A stretch of 64,000 bases of DNA from NCBI RefSeq assembly GCF_000454065.1, contig NZ_KE695649.1:654124-718123 (forward strand), in the 5' to 3' direction. A model generated the notes under the pieces. It had not been told where the DNA came from. It ran no database searches and saw only the letters and a program-made list of their open reading frames with translations. Source of the stretch: Brevibacillus thermoruber 423 (GTDB taxonomy: Bacteria; Bacillota; Bacilli; Brevibacillales; Brevibacillaceae). Positions 42,248-50,773 of this stretch are shown piece after piece. A program made the translations under genes and the position numbers. Numbering within the stretch: the first letter of the stretch is position 1; the number at the start of each line of letters is the position of its first letter.

Positions 42248-43072
42248 TCAGCCCCGCAGAATGTCCTCCACCGGACGCTTCTCCAGGACGTAGCGGACGA
42301 CCGACTGATCCCGCAGAAGATCGGTCACCACATAGCCCTGCTCAAAGTAACGGGTAAACAGCGTGCGGGTCGCTTCCCGCCAGGCTGCGGCCGCTCCCAT
42401 GTCCGCCTGTTTCACCGCCTGAAAATGAGCGGGGACGGGCAGCAGCAGCCGTTCGCCGGAGCAGTCCGGCCGGATGTCCCGCGGGCGGGGCAGCTCGCCG
42501 CTCAGGTCGCAGGACAGCACCTCCGGCACACCGGCCGTGTCCGGGCGTCTGGGCTGACCGGCGCGGTGCCGCTCCACCCGGTCGCTGGCGATGAACCACT
42601 CGACCAGGAAGCGGTCGGTCGGCAGCCCCCGGTTCAGGTCGTCGTTCAGCTCGCCGTAACAGTCGGGGAGATAACGGCGGACGACGCCGCCCAGCTTGGC
42701 GATGTTCAGATAGCCGTTCACCGTCTCCAGCGGGTCGTACGTCCAGGTGATCTTGGGATACCCGGCGAGCAGGGCTTCCTCCCGCTGCATCCATTTCATC
42801 CGGACACCCAACCCCTGTTTGCGGTACTCGGGCAGAAATCCCAGCATGTGCGAGCAGAGGTGCAGTTCCCCGTCCGTGTAGCCGGGAAAGCTGTACAGAA
42901 AGCCGATCATCCGGTCGCCGTCGTAGGCGCCGAGAAAGAGGCCGCCAAACTTGGCGACCGTCAGCGTCATGTGCAGCGGAATCACGGACGAGCCGCTCCA
43001 TATGGTTCCTTCCAATGCTTCCAGTTCCTGCAGCTCCGCCTTGTCCGTCAATTTGCGAAAGGTTATGGTCAT
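42248..43072 (-). CDS. GNAT-family acetyltransferase (COG3375-like)
   Basis: A 274-residue protein. The N-terminal half is a GNAT fold with GAYDGDRMIGFLYSFPG and GFLPEYRKQGLGVRMKWMQ, the acetyl-CoA loop (R-x2-G-x-G/A). The C-terminal half is a family-specific extension. It resembles COG3375 proteins often located with menaquinone or peptidase genes. ATG 43072 follows GGAGGAAGCAGTC. The upstream gene on the opposite strand is an M42 peptidase. The substrate is unknown. Confidence 0.85.
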   Translation of the reverse strand: MTITFRKLTDKAELQELEALEGTIWSGSSVIPLHMTLTVAKFGGLFLGAYDGDRMIGFLYSFPGYTDGELHLCSHMLGFLPEYRKQGLGVRMKWMQREEALLAGYPKITWTYDPLETVNGYLNIAKLGGVVRRYLPDCYGELNDDLNRGLPTDRFLVEWFIASDRVERHRAGQPRRPDTAGVPEVLSCDLSGELPRPRDIRPDCSGERLLLPVPAHFQAVKQADMGAAAAWREATRTLFTRYFEQGYVVTDLLRDQSVVRYVLEKRPVEDILRG

Positions 43073-43217
43073 GACTGCTTCCTCCATCCGTGTGTGTCTG
43101 TACATCCATTCGGGGCGGGAACCCGTATTCCTGCCGGATGGGCGGTTGCATCCCGCTACCCCTTGGCTAATAATAGAAGGGACGCGGTTCTCCGCGTACA
43201 GGAGGAGGTTTGCTGGA

Positions 43218-44297
43218 ATGGAACATCAGTTTCAGCTTGAGCTGTGGAAGCGATTGACCGAAGCGCCGGGGATTCCCGGTTTTGAAGGGCCCGTGCGAAC
43301 CGTTATGCGGGAGTACATATCGACGTACACGCAGGAAATCGTCTGCGATAATCTGGGAAGCTTGTTCGGCGTCATGCGCGGGGATGAAAACGGCCCCCGC
43401 ATCATGGTGGCGGGCCACTTGGACGAAGTGGGCTTCATGGTGACGCGGATCTCGGACAAGGGGTTCCTCTCGTTTCAAACCGTCGGCGGCTGGTGGGGAC
43501 AGGTCCTGCTGGCCCAGCGGGTGCAGGTCTTGACGCCTGCCGGCGCGATCGACGGAGTGATCAGTTCCATCCCGCCGCACGTGCTGAACGACGATCAGCG
43601 CCACCGGCCGATGGACATCCGCAACATGTACATCGACATCGGCGTGGATTCGCGCCAGGAGGCGGAGCGGCTGGGCGTGCGGCCGGGGCAGCCGGTGGTG
43701 CCGGTCTGTCCGTTTACCGTGATGGCAAATCCGAAGCGGCTGATGGCAAAAGCGTGGGACAACCGCTACGGCTGCAGCCTGGCGGTAGAGCTGGCCAAGG
43801 AACTGCACGAACGCCCCGACCACCCCAACGTGGTCTACGTGGGAGCCACGGTGCAGGAAGAATTGCCGGGCGCCCGCGGGGCCAAGACGGCGGCGGCCGT
43901 CATTGAACCGGATCTGTTCCTGGCGCTGGATGCGAGTCCGGCCGGCGACATCCCCGGAGTCAGGGAGGAGGGCGGCAAACTGGGCGGCGGCGTGCTGATG
44001 CGGCTGTACGATCCGCTCTTTATTCTGCAGCCGGGACTGCGCGACTTTTTGATCGCGATCTGCGAAGAAGAGAACATCCCCTACCAGTTCTACGTCGCCA
44101 AAGGGGGAACGGACGCCGGTCCGGTTCAGTACCACGGAAAGGGCGTTCCTTCCGCTGTCATCGGTATCCCGGCCCGCTACATTCACAGCCATGCGGCCAT
44201 CATCGACCGGGACGACTACGAAGCGGCCAAGCGCCTGCTGTTTGCCGCCGTGCGCAGGCTGGACCGGTCGGCGCTGGACGCGATCCTGCCGCGCTAG
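43218..44297 (+). CDS. M42-family glutamyl/deblocking aminopeptidase
   Basis: A 359-residue cytosolic dizinc aminopeptidase of the tetrahedral (TET) type. Metal-binding and catalytic stretches are VAGHLDEVGFMVT (His-Asp), AKAWDNRYGCSLAVELA (bridging Asp), ATVQEELPGARGAKTAA (Glu-Glu), LALDASPAGD and GGTDAGPVQYHG, with a late His in RYIHSHAAII. ATG 43218 follows GGAGGAGG. Terminal peptide degradation is the family role. Confidence 0.94.
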   Translation: MEHQFQLELWKRLTEAPGIPGFEGPVRTVMREYISTYTQEIVCDNLGSLFGVMRGDENGPRIMVAGHLDEVGFMVTRISDKGFLSFQTVGGWWGQVLLAQRVQVLTPAGAIDGVISSIPPHVLNDDQRHRPMDIRNMYIDIGVDSRQEAERLGVRPGQPVVPVCPFTVMANPKRLMAKAWDNRYGCSLAVELAKELHERPDHPNVVYVGATVQEELPGARGAKTAAAVIEPDLFLALDASPAGDIPGVREEGGKLGGGVLMRLYDPLFILQPGLRDFLIAICEEENIPYQFYVAKGGTDAGPVQYHGKGVPSAVIGIPARYIHSHAAIIDRDDYEAAKRLLFAAVRRLDRSALDAILPR

Positions 44298-44309
44298 GAG
44301 GGACGAGGC

Positions 44310-44825
44310 GTGAACGCTGTAACGTTTTACACCCGGTGTCAGGGCGAAGAGACGTCGTTTGAGTACAACTTCTACGACAACGGCTTCTCCCCGAGCAATC
44401 TGGCCGTCCGCAAAGTTCTTATGGCGATGCTGGAGAGCGTCCGCCCCCGCTTGACCCACCTGGAAGTGGAGTACAACGACGGCATGCTGGCCGACAAACT
44501 GGGGGCCCGCCGGGCGGGCGATCTGCTCCGGTTTCTGGGGGCGTCCAAAGCGAACATGAGGGAAACCTACAGCGGGGACGTGGTGGTCAGCCGCGTGTTT
44601 CGCGCCCCGCTGACGCCCGAGCGCTACGACTACTTTCATACCCTCCCGGACGTTTCCCAGTTGTCCCACTACCGGCTGCAGGAACAGGAGAAGGACCGGA
44701 TCGTCTTTTACTTCACCCGTTACCTGCAGTTGATCGCGCCACAGCGGGAAGCGGAACGCTTTGCCGCCCGTCTGGAAGCGTACGGACTGCCGTACAGATG
44801 GGTGCCCATCGACGGGGAGGATTGA
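44310..44825 (+). CDS. hypothetical protein downstream of the M42 peptidase
   Basis: A 171-residue soluble protein without known motifs. GGAGGGACGAGGC precedes the GTG start at 44310, only 12 bases after the peptidase stop, so the two are very probably one operon. It is rich in Arg, Tyr and acidic residues. The C-terminal half contains FYFTRYLQLIAPQREAERFA. A terminator follows at once. The family is not recognised. Confidence 0.75.
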   Translation: MNAVTFYTRCQGEETSFEYNFYDNGFSPSNLAVRKVLMAMLESVRPRLTHLEVEYNDGMLADKLGARRAGDLLRFLGASKANMRETYSGDVVVSRVFRAPLTPERYDYFHTLPDVSQLSHYRLQEQEKDRIVFYFTRYLQLIAPQREAERFAARLEAYGLPYRWVPIDGED

Positions 44826-44831
44826 AAAACA

Positions 44832-44877
44832 AACAGCCATGTTGCTCCAAACGGGTGAGCAGCATGGCTGTTTTATT
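44832..44877. terminator. bidirectional terminator
   Basis: AACAGCCATGTTGCTC / GAGCAGCATGGCTGTTTT. It overlaps the HD-GYP stop codon on the other strand. Confidence 0.9.
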
Positions 44878-46303
44878 GCGGAATGCCCGGTTCCCGGTTG
44901 AACGGCGGCTGGGCCAGGGCAATTTCGCGGGCCTCGTCGAAGCGGTCGAGCAGGAGCTGATTGGCCCGGGAGATGTGATGGGCGTGAAAGAACGTCTCTT
45001 CCGTCACGCTTTGAAAAAAGGCGTCCACCACTTGGGGACAAAACTGCGTGCCCGTGTTGCGGATGATTTCGTCGCACGCTTTGGAAAAGGAGAGTCCTTT
45101 GCGGTAGGCGCGGGACGAGGTCATCGCGTCAAACGCGTCGGCTACGGCGGAGATCCGGGCGACGAGCGGAATGTCCTCTCCCTTCAACCCATCGGGGTAC
45201 CCTTTTCCGTCAAAGCGTTCGTGATGGTGACGGGTGATGACGAGAATCGTCTCGATCTGCTGCGAATCCTGCGTTCCGGCCTGGGCAAACAGTTTGCGCA
45301 GCAGCGCTTCCCCGCGTACCGGATGGGCTTTGATGATCTCGTATTCTTCGTCCGTAAGCCGCCCCGGCTTCAGCAGAATGCTGTCCTCAATGCCGATTTT
45401 GCCGATGTCGTGCAGCAGTCCGCCGGTGTACACCGTATCCAGCATCGCCTCGTCCATGCCCATCTGCTTCCCGATGACCCGCATGTAGTAGGCGACCCGC
45501 TGGGAGTGGCCCGAGGTGTAGGAATCCCGCTCCTCCAGGGCGACCGCCAGCGATTTCAGGATGCTTTGGTTGGCTTCGGCCAGTTGTTCGCCGCGCCGCT
45601 TGGAGCTCAGCAGCAGCTTTTCCTGCCGCTGGGTCAGGTAGATCAGGACGGCCGTGATCAGGTAGCTGCCGGCCACCAGCAGGACCAGCAGCGTCTTGAA
45701 GCTGGAAAACTGCTGGTAAAAACGCTCTTCCGACGTGACAATGCCGACGTACCAGTCCCACTGCGGAAAGTAGCGGACGACGGAAATTCTGCTTTCGGGA
45801 GAAGCGCCGTCCGGGGGCTGCCACTGATACGAGAGGTGGTGTTTTCCCTCGTTCAGCACTTCCCGGATGAGATAGCGCCCTTCTGGAGTGGGGGTGTTGT
45901 TCAGGTTCTGCCCTTCCCATTCGGCATGAACCGTCAGGGTTCCCTGAGAATTGAACGCATACAGGATTTCTCCCTCGCCGATCGTCAACCGGACGGCGCT
46001 GCTGTCGCGCGTGCCGTCAGGCCGTTTGGGGCCGGCAATCAGATCCTTCACCCGCTGTTGGGCTTCGGTGAAGGTGAGGGAGCCCTCCTCGACCCGTTCG
46101 TGAAACAGGGAAAGGATTTGGAAGACAGTGTCCAACTGCCTGTCCATCGCTTGCACTCCGTTTTTGTAGTACAGCAGTTGTGCCTGTGAGTACCCGAAGA
46201 ACACGACGCAGGTAAACAGAATGGGCAGCAGCACGAGGAACAAGGGGTAAAGGCGCGATTGGGTTGCAGGTTTTAGAGGCAAGGCGCTACGTCCTTTCCG
46301 CAT
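44873..46303 (-). CDS. membrane HD-GYP phosphodiesterase
   Basis: A 476-residue protein. A first transmembrane helix (LYPLFLVLLPILFTCVVFFG), an extracellular sensory domain of the Cache/PAS type (about residues 40-240, e.g. WDWYVGIVTSEERFYQQF) and a second helix (LLVLLVAGSYLITAVLIYL) precede the HD-GYP domain. The latter has YTGGLLHDIGKIGIED, HPVRGEALL, RHHHERFDGKGYPDGLKGED (GYP) and ARISAVADAFDAMTSSRAYR, so all metal ligands are present. It should degrade c-di-GMP. The start (46303) is chosen by GAGGAAG upstream; 46324 is an alternative. Confidence 0.9.
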   Translation of the reverse strand: MRKGRSALPLKPATQSRLYPLFLVLLPILFTCVVFFGYSQAQLLYYKNGVQAMDRQLDTVFQILSLFHERVEEGSLTFTEAQQRVKDLIAGPKRPDGTRDSSAVRLTIGEGEILYAFNSQGTLTVHAEWEGQNLNNTPTPEGRYLIREVLNEGKHHLSYQWQPPDGASPESRISVVRYFPQWDWYVGIVTSEERFYQQFSSFKTLLVLLVAGSYLITAVLIYLTQRQEKLLLSSKRRGEQLAEANQSILKSLAVALEERDSYTSGHSQRVAYYMRVIGKQMGMDEAMLDTVYTGGLLHDIGKIGIEDSILLKPGRLTDEEYEIIKAHPVRGEALLRKLFAQAGTQDSQQIETILVITRHHHERFDGKGYPDGLKGEDIPLVARISAVADAFDAMTSSRAYRKGLSFSKACDEIIRNTGTQFCPQVVDAFFQSVTEETFFHAHHISRANQLLLDRFDEAREIALAQPPFNREPGIPQ

Positions 46304-46382
46304 TTTGGTATTCTTCTTCCTCATAATAGGGCAAATCGACATAACCTTCAATAAATTCCCCGAATATTGTCGAAAAATAGTG

Positions 46383-46405
46383 AAGGAGTGGTCGAACCAC
46401 TCCTT
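46383..46405 (-). terminator. terminator of the 45-residue gene
   Basis: AAGGAGTGGT / ACCACTCCTT hairpin with a 3-base loop. On the minus strand CACTATTTTT follows. Confidence 0.7.
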
Positions 46406-46408
46406 CCG

Positions 46409-46546
46409 CTATGTCGAGGGACGATTTGGCCCTTCCAGCTTCTTGTCCCCGTACCCCGGACTGTCGTTTTGCGTGGATGCAGGCTGGACGTTGCGCTCGG
46501 CACGCACGTCCTGATTGTTGGAGACGCGTTTTTCCGGTAGCTTCAC
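46409..46546 (-). CDS. 45-residue hydrophilic hypothetical protein
   Basis: The GTG start follows AAAGGAGGG at good spacing. The product is highly polar, with no Cys (KLPEKRVSNNQDVRAERN at the start, KKLEGPNRPST at the end), and probably disordered. The small size and composition recall minor small acid-soluble spore proteins, but no known Ssp signature is met. It is likely the third gene of the MFS-46563-46409 unit. Confidence 0.65.
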   Translation of the reverse strand: MKLPEKRVSNNQDVRAERNVQPASTQNDSPGYGDKKLEGPNRPST

Positions 46547-46562
46547 GTGTGTTTCCCTCCTT

Positions 46563-46724
46563 TCACAGCCATGGTTTGCGGCTGGCCGTTTCCCCGCGGC
46601 TCAGACGCTTGTGCTGCAGGCTGTCTTCGAGATGGATCAACAGGGACGAAAGCGGCAGGCGCAGCAGGATTTTCGCCTCGGCTGCGGGCATCTCCCGCTC
46701 GTCGGCTCCCGGTTCCCCATTCAT
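46563..46724 (-). CDS. 53-residue hypothetical protein coupled to the MFS gene
   Basis: ATG 46724 follows AAAGGAGGGAGCCCG, and its ATGA overlaps the MFS stop. The peptide has a Leu-rich helix (AKILLRLPLSSLLIHLEDSL) and a basic tail. Translational coupling to the transporter is evident; the function is unknown. Confidence 0.65.
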   Translation of the reverse strand: MNGEPGADEREMPAAEAKILLRLPLSSLLIHLEDSLQHKRLSRGETASRKPWL

Positions 46725-47980
46725 CGGGCTCCCTCCTTTCTGCCGGCTGTCTGCGGCTCTCCCTGTGCGTCCGGCACCCGGCCCCGCTTGTGGCGCGGCA
46801 TGGCGTACAAGGCAAACAGGCCGAGAATGGCAGCCAGCAGCACCGTTGCCAGCGCGTAGGCGATCCACGGGTAAGGGCTGCCCACTCCGCCCAGCCGTTC
46901 CACCAGGGCGCCGCCGATGCTGGTGCCAAGCGCCGTGCCGATCCCGGAGACGAAGTTGGCCACACCGAAGTAGGCGTTCAGCCAGTTCTCCTTGGCAAAA
47001 TAGCCGACCAGGCTGTCCAGTACGGGCAGAAACAGCATTTCTCCCATAATGAACAGCACGGCCGATGCGCTGAGCGTGACGAACTGCCTGGCAAAGCCGA
47101 TCCCGAACAGCCCGGCACCCAACAGCGCAATCCCCGCCACAAGCGCCAGATACGGATTGATCCGCGCGAGCACGAAGCGGGAGATAACCCCCTGCAGCAG
47201 CACAACGCTGACGGAGTTGATGGTCCAGATCAGGCCGATCAGGGTCGAAGTGTGCAGTACGTGTTCGCCGCGCAGGGGGAGCACCAGGGCAAACTGGGCA
47301 TAGAACGCCCAGATGAGCAGCGAGATGCCGGAGAACAGCAGGAAACTGCGGTGACGCAGGATGTGCAGATACTCCGGCAGCGGCGTCCGGCGGCAGTCCG
47401 GCCCCACGCAGCGGTCGTTGGGCAGCGTCAGCCACGTGATGACGGCCAGCGTGGCAAACACCAGGGAGGCAAGCAGAAAGGGCGTTCGGCCAAGGGCAGT
47501 CAGCCAGGTGATGGTCAGCCCGGCGACAATAATCCCCAGATGGGCAAAAATGCCCCGCCAGGAAAAAGCGGCCGTCCGCTCCTCCTCCGCCACGGCGTCG
47601 GCAATCGTGGCCTTGATCGTCGGGGCGAGAAGCCCGACGCCCAGCCCGTTTACGCCTGAAAACACGAGAAACAGCCAAAACGTCTGGCCCCAGTGATAGC
47701 CGAGCATCGCCAGCCCCTGCAGCAGCGCGCCCGCTATCATGACGGAGCGTCTGCCGAAGCGGTCGGACAGAGGTCCCCCGAGGAGACTGGCCGCCTGATA
47801 GGCAATGCTCCCCACCCCGAGAACCAGTCCGACTTGCGCGATGGAAAAGGCTCGCACGTTTTGCAGGAAGACGGGAAACACGGGGACGATCAGATAGGCG
47901 GCCAGATGCATGAAAAAAACCAGCGCCAAGAGCAGCGTGTAGGTTTTGTTTCGCCGGAGCGATTCCGTTCCCCAAATCAT
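46721..47980 (-). CDS. MFS transporter (drug-efflux type)
   Basis: A 419-residue permease with 12 predicted helices. The motif A-like LGGPLSDRFGRRSVMIAG is between helices 2 and 3. Hydrophobic segments continue to FALYAMPRHKRGR at the end. ATG 47980 follows AAGGAGGCGGCGCC; an earlier in-frame ATG (48034) does not. DHA1-type exporter of unknown substrate. Confidence 0.9.
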   Translation of the reverse strand: MIWGTESLRRNKTYTLLLALVFFMHLAAYLIVPVFPVFLQNVRAFSIAQVGLVLGVGSIAYQAASLLGGPLSDRFGRRSVMIAGALLQGLAMLGYHWGQTFWLFLVFSGVNGLGVGLLAPTIKATIADAVAEEERTAAFSWRGIFAHLGIIVAGLTITWLTALGRTPFLLASLVFATLAVITWLTLPNDRCVGPDCRRTPLPEYLHILRHRSFLLFSGISLLIWAFYAQFALVLPLRGEHVLHTSTLIGLIWTINSVSVVLLQGVISRFVLARINPYLALVAGIALLGAGLFGIGFARQFVTLSASAVLFIMGEMLFLPVLDSLVGYFAKENWLNAYFGVANFVSGIGTALGTSIGGALVERLGGVGSPYPWIAYALATVLLAAILGLFALYAMPRHKRGRVPDAQGEPQTAGRKEGAR

Positions 47981-48198
47981 GGCGCCGCCTCCTTGTGACA
48001 CAGTCTCTCCGATAGTATGGATGAACGCTGGCAAAAACTATGCACCCGCGCGGCCGTTGGGCGAAAGCGGAAAATCGCGGCGAACAGGCGGCCGTCCAAT
48101 CCATCCGACTCCCCGCGACATATACCTATTACTGTATACGGCCATGGGCCGAACGTACGGCGCACGGGTACAGGCTGGAGGAACAAGGAGGGACAGAT

Positions 48199-48297
48199 AT
48201 GAATAGTTTTTTCAAACACGAAGGGTTTGAAGTCATCATCTGGATCCTGGTGATTGTCTTTCTTCTCTCCATTTTCTTTGACGAAGGGATAGAGTAG
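48199..48297 (+). CDS. 32-residue membrane micropeptide
   Basis: AAGGAGG precedes ATG 48199. It is mostly one hydrophobic helix (VIIWILVIVFLLSIFF) with an acidic tail. It ends one base before the next start, so the two are co-translated. Confidence 0.7.
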   Translation: MNSFFKHEGFEVIIWILVIVFLLSIFFDEGIE

Positions 48298-48298
48298 G

Positions 48299-48523
48299 AT
48301 GAGCGCATACCGCCCGATCAGCCGATTGAACCGCTACTACAAAAACAACAAGGGCTTCAGGGCCTGGGTACAGGCCAATGAACAGTGGTTCAAGGAAAAT
48401 CCGGAAGTGTTCCAGCAGCTTCTGCGCAATCCGAACATGGTCAATCTGTTCATGAATTTGATGGTCATGCACGCACCGCGCATCCAACGCAAGCTGGGCC
48501 GGATGAGACGAAAAAAAGGATGA
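48299..48523 (+). CDS. 74-residue basic hypothetical protein
   Basis: ATG 48299 lies 1 base after the previous stop, with GAAGGGATAGAG as a ribosome site. It is helical and basic: SRLNRYYKNNKGFRAWVQAN at the front, APRIQRKLGRMRRKKG at the end. The family is not recognised; co-expression with a membrane micropeptide and nearness to sporulation genes suggest a spore role. Confidence 0.7.
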   Translation: MSAYRPISRLNRYYKNNKGFRAWVQANEQWFKENPEVFQQLLRNPNMVNLFMNLMVMHAPRIQRKLGRMRRKKG

Positions 48524-48530
48524 GAACGAG

Positions 48531-48561
48531 CGGCATGTCAGCGGCAGGCATGCCGTTTTTT
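48531..48561 (+). terminator. terminator of the micropeptide pair
   Basis: CGGCATG / CATGCCG followed by TTTTTT. Confidence 0.85.
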
Positions 48562-48724
48562 CGCGTCCGGGACAGGTTGCGTTTGCGCGGTGTCCCGGGA
48601 ACTCGCCGGCGACCCGGCGGGCTTGGCATGCTCCCTGTTATGGCACCGGTGTTTTCCTCTTCATATTTGCCTGACAAGCGGCGTAGGGATAAGCATACGC
48701 TGCCAAGTCGGGAGGAATGAAGGC

Positions 48725-49039
48725 ATGTCTCAGGTGATTCTTACCTTTTTTATCGCGTACGGCATTGTCGTCGGAGGGTCCCTTTCCGGCGGATTGGGCT
48801 ATTTTCTGGCGGCAGAAAAACCGCCGCTCTGGTCGATGAAGGAACTGGCGGACCAGTTGAAGATCTGGGGGCTGGTGGGCGCTCTGGGCGGCACGTTCGA
48901 CTCCTTTTTGCAGATCGAAAAGATCCTCGTGGGCCACTTCCACCCCGTGGTAAAACAGTTGGTGATGATCGTGGTGGCGTTTCTCGGCGCCCACATGGGC
49001 ACGATCACCGTCCAATGGCTGTGGCAGGTGCGTTCATGA
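48725..49039 (+). CDS. ytrH: sporulation membrane protein YtrH
   Basis: A 104-residue integral membrane protein: ILTFFIAYGIVVGGSLSGGL, LIWGLVGALGG-like second segment and QLVMIVVAFLGAHMG. In Bacillus subtilis YtrH is made in the mother cell (sigma E) and is needed for efficient sporulation. GGAGGAATGAAGGC precedes ATG 48725. The stop overlaps the ytrI start. Confidence 0.9.
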   Translation: MSQVILTFFIAYGIVVGGSLSGGLGYFLAAEKPPLWSMKELADQLKIWGLVGALGGTFDSFLQIEKILVGHFHPVVKQLVMIVVAFLGAHMGTITVQWLWQVRS

Positions 49040-49521
49040 GCGTGAGTCTGTGGAAGCGGTACGTCGCCCTGCTGGTGGTAGGCGCCGTGCTGGGCGGAAC
49101 CGGGGTGCTGCTGGTATACGGGCGGGAAATGGAGCAAATGCTGGTCCTGAACCAGAGTTTGAAGCTGTTGACGGAGAAATTGCGGGAAGAGAACGAGGCG
49201 CTGAGGCAGTCCCAGCGGGTTTCCCGCAAACAGCAGGACGTCGTGATCGAGGAAATCCGCGTGGTCGTGCTGGATCCGAAGCCGCACCCGACGATCGAGG
49301 TGCATGTGGTGCGCCGTTTGGAAAAAGACCTCGCCTCCCTGAAGGGCAAAAAAGTGGAGCAGGTGGCCGGCGTGCACGAGGTGCTGCATGAAATGCTCAG
49401 GCGCAGGGAGTACGTCGTGGACGACGAGGGCACGATGGCCGAGGTGCGGGTGAAAACGGTGGCGATCAGCCGCGATCTGTTTCTGTTCGTCACAGTGGAA
49501 ATGAAGCGGGAGGGAACCTGA
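49036..49521 (+). CDS. ytrI: sporulation protein YtrI
   Basis: A 161-residue protein. One N-terminal helix (YVALLVVGAVLGGTGVLLVY) is followed by a coiled coil (LLTEKLREENEALRQSQ) and a C-terminal alpha/beta domain (IEVHVVRRLEKDL, RDLFLFVTVEMK). It matches YtrI, the partner of YtrH. ATGA overlap (49036-49039) shows coupling. Confidence 0.88.
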   Translation: MSVSLWKRYVALLVVGAVLGGTGVLLVYGREMEQMLVLNQSLKLLTEKLREENEALRQSQRVSRKQQDVVIEEIRVVVLDPKPHPTIEVHVVRRLEKDLASLKGKKVEQVAGVHEVLHEMLRRREYVVDDEGTMAEVRVKTVAISRDLFLFVTVEMKREGT

Positions 49522-49643
49522 CGGCGAACAGGTGGTATCGCCGGAAAAATCGCCGCCGCGATGAAACTTTCTGCTCCTCCTCCCGTATATCCATACAGAA
49601 ACTCCGGCGGACTGCGATCCGTAGCGAAGGAGAGAATGAAGCG

Positions 49644-50420
49644 ATGTCGATGTTCAAAAAGCTGCTGGCCAGCGTCGGGATCGGCTCCGCGCAGGTTGAC
49701 ACCCGACTGGAGCAGGATTCCCTCATCCCCGGCGACATGGTGAGAGGGGAAGTCCACATGGTGGGCGGGGACGTAGCCCAGGAGATCGACGACATCTACA
49801 TGTACGTCGTCACCCACTACGAACGGGAAGTGAACGACAACAAGGTAAAAGAGGAGTGCATACTGGTCAAGCACCGCCTGTCCGAGCGCTTCACGCTGCA
49901 GCCGAAAGAACGAAGAGTGCTGCCGTTTGCCTTCCAACTGCCGTACGAGACGCCCCTGACGATGGGGCGGCAGCCGGTCTATCTGCGCACCGGACTGGAC
50001 ATCAAGAACGCCATCGATCCGGGCGATTCCGACTTCATCGAGGTACGGCCCCATCCCCTGATGGAAAAAGTGCTGGACGCCATCCACCTGATCGGGTTCC
50101 AACTGTTCAAGGTGGACTGCGAGTACAATCGCTACCTGGGCCGCCGCTATCCGTTCGTGCAGGAATTCGAATTCCGTCCGACCGGCCCGTACCGCAGCCG
50201 TCTGGAAGAGCTGGAAGCGGTCTTCCACCTTCGTGACGGAGAGCTGGAAGTGCTGCTGGAACTGGACAAACGGGCGCGCGGTTTCCTGGGCGTCTTTGAA
50301 GAAGCGTTCAACCTGGATGAACGGTATGCCCGCTTCCGCCTGACTGCGGCCGATCTGAACCGTCCGACCGATGTGATTGCCGACCAGATCGACGAACTGA
50401 TCCGCCGTCAAATTCACTAA
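49644..50420 (+). CDS. spo0M: sporulation-control protein Spo0M
   Basis: A 258-residue arrestin-fold protein of the Spo0M family: MFKKLLASVGIGSAQVDTRL at the start, LVKHRLSERFTLQPKERRVL and LPYETPLTMGRQPVYLRTGL in the beta-sandwich, and a helical C-terminus. It affects phosphorelay-dependent entry into sporulation and cell division. GGAGAG precedes ATG 49644. Confidence 0.95.
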   Translation: MSMFKKLLASVGIGSAQVDTRLEQDSLIPGDMVRGEVHMVGGDVAQEIDDIYMYVVTHYEREVNDNKVKEECILVKHRLSERFTLQPKERRVLPFAFQLPYETPLTMGRQPVYLRTGLDIKNAIDPGDSDFIEVRPHPLMEKVLDAIHLIGFQLFKVDCEYNRYLGRRYPFVQEFEFRPTGPYRSRLEELEAVFHLRDGELEVLLELDKRARGFLGVFEEAFNLDERYARFRLTAADLNRPTDVIADQIDELIRRQIH

Positions 50421-50434
50421 GCACGGCAAAAAGA

Positions 50435-50468
50435 CTGCCTGGCGAGTGCCGCTCAGGCAGTTTTTTTT
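50435..50468 (+). terminator. terminator of spo0M
   Basis: CTGCCTG / CAGGCAG with TTTTTTTT. Confidence 0.92.
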
Positions 50469-50487
50469 CGCTCACGGATACCAGCGG

Positions 50488-50577
50488 TCAGTTATCTACC
50501 CCGACGATCGACAGCAGGACAAACAGGACGAGAATCAAAGCGATGCCGGTGAAGCCTCCACCTTTAAACAGGTTCAT
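50488..50577 (-). CDS. YjcZ-family sporulation micropeptide, second copy
   Basis: A 29-residue peptide: a Gly-rich front (NLFKGGGFTG) and a hydrophobic helix (IALILVLFVLLSIVG), ending VDN. ATG 50577 follows GGGGCGAAGAG. Same family as 13117-13212 but Cys-free. Confidence 0.82.
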   Translation of the reverse strand: MNLFKGGGFTGIALILVLFVLLSIVGVDN

Positions 50578-50721
50578 TCTCTTCGCCCCTTCCCGGATGT
50601 GGTTCTCTATCATGGTATTGGCAAATACCCGCGCAGGTGCAGGACAGGCGCCGATGGGTCAACGACCTGAAGGTGCCTGTTCCTTTATTGCCTATTTTTT
50701 GATTTGCATGTATGAGCCGGG

Positions 50722-50736
50722 ATTTTTCAGACAATA
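50722..50736 (+). promoter_or_regulatory. CodY-binding box ahead of codY
   Basis: ATTTTTCAGACAATA matches the AATTTTCWGAAAATT consensus at 12 of 15 positions. It lies 38 bases before the codY start, fitting negative autoregulation. Confidence 0.65.
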
Positions 50737-50773
50737 CTGAGACCATACATAACCGCAAGGAGGAAGAAATGGA

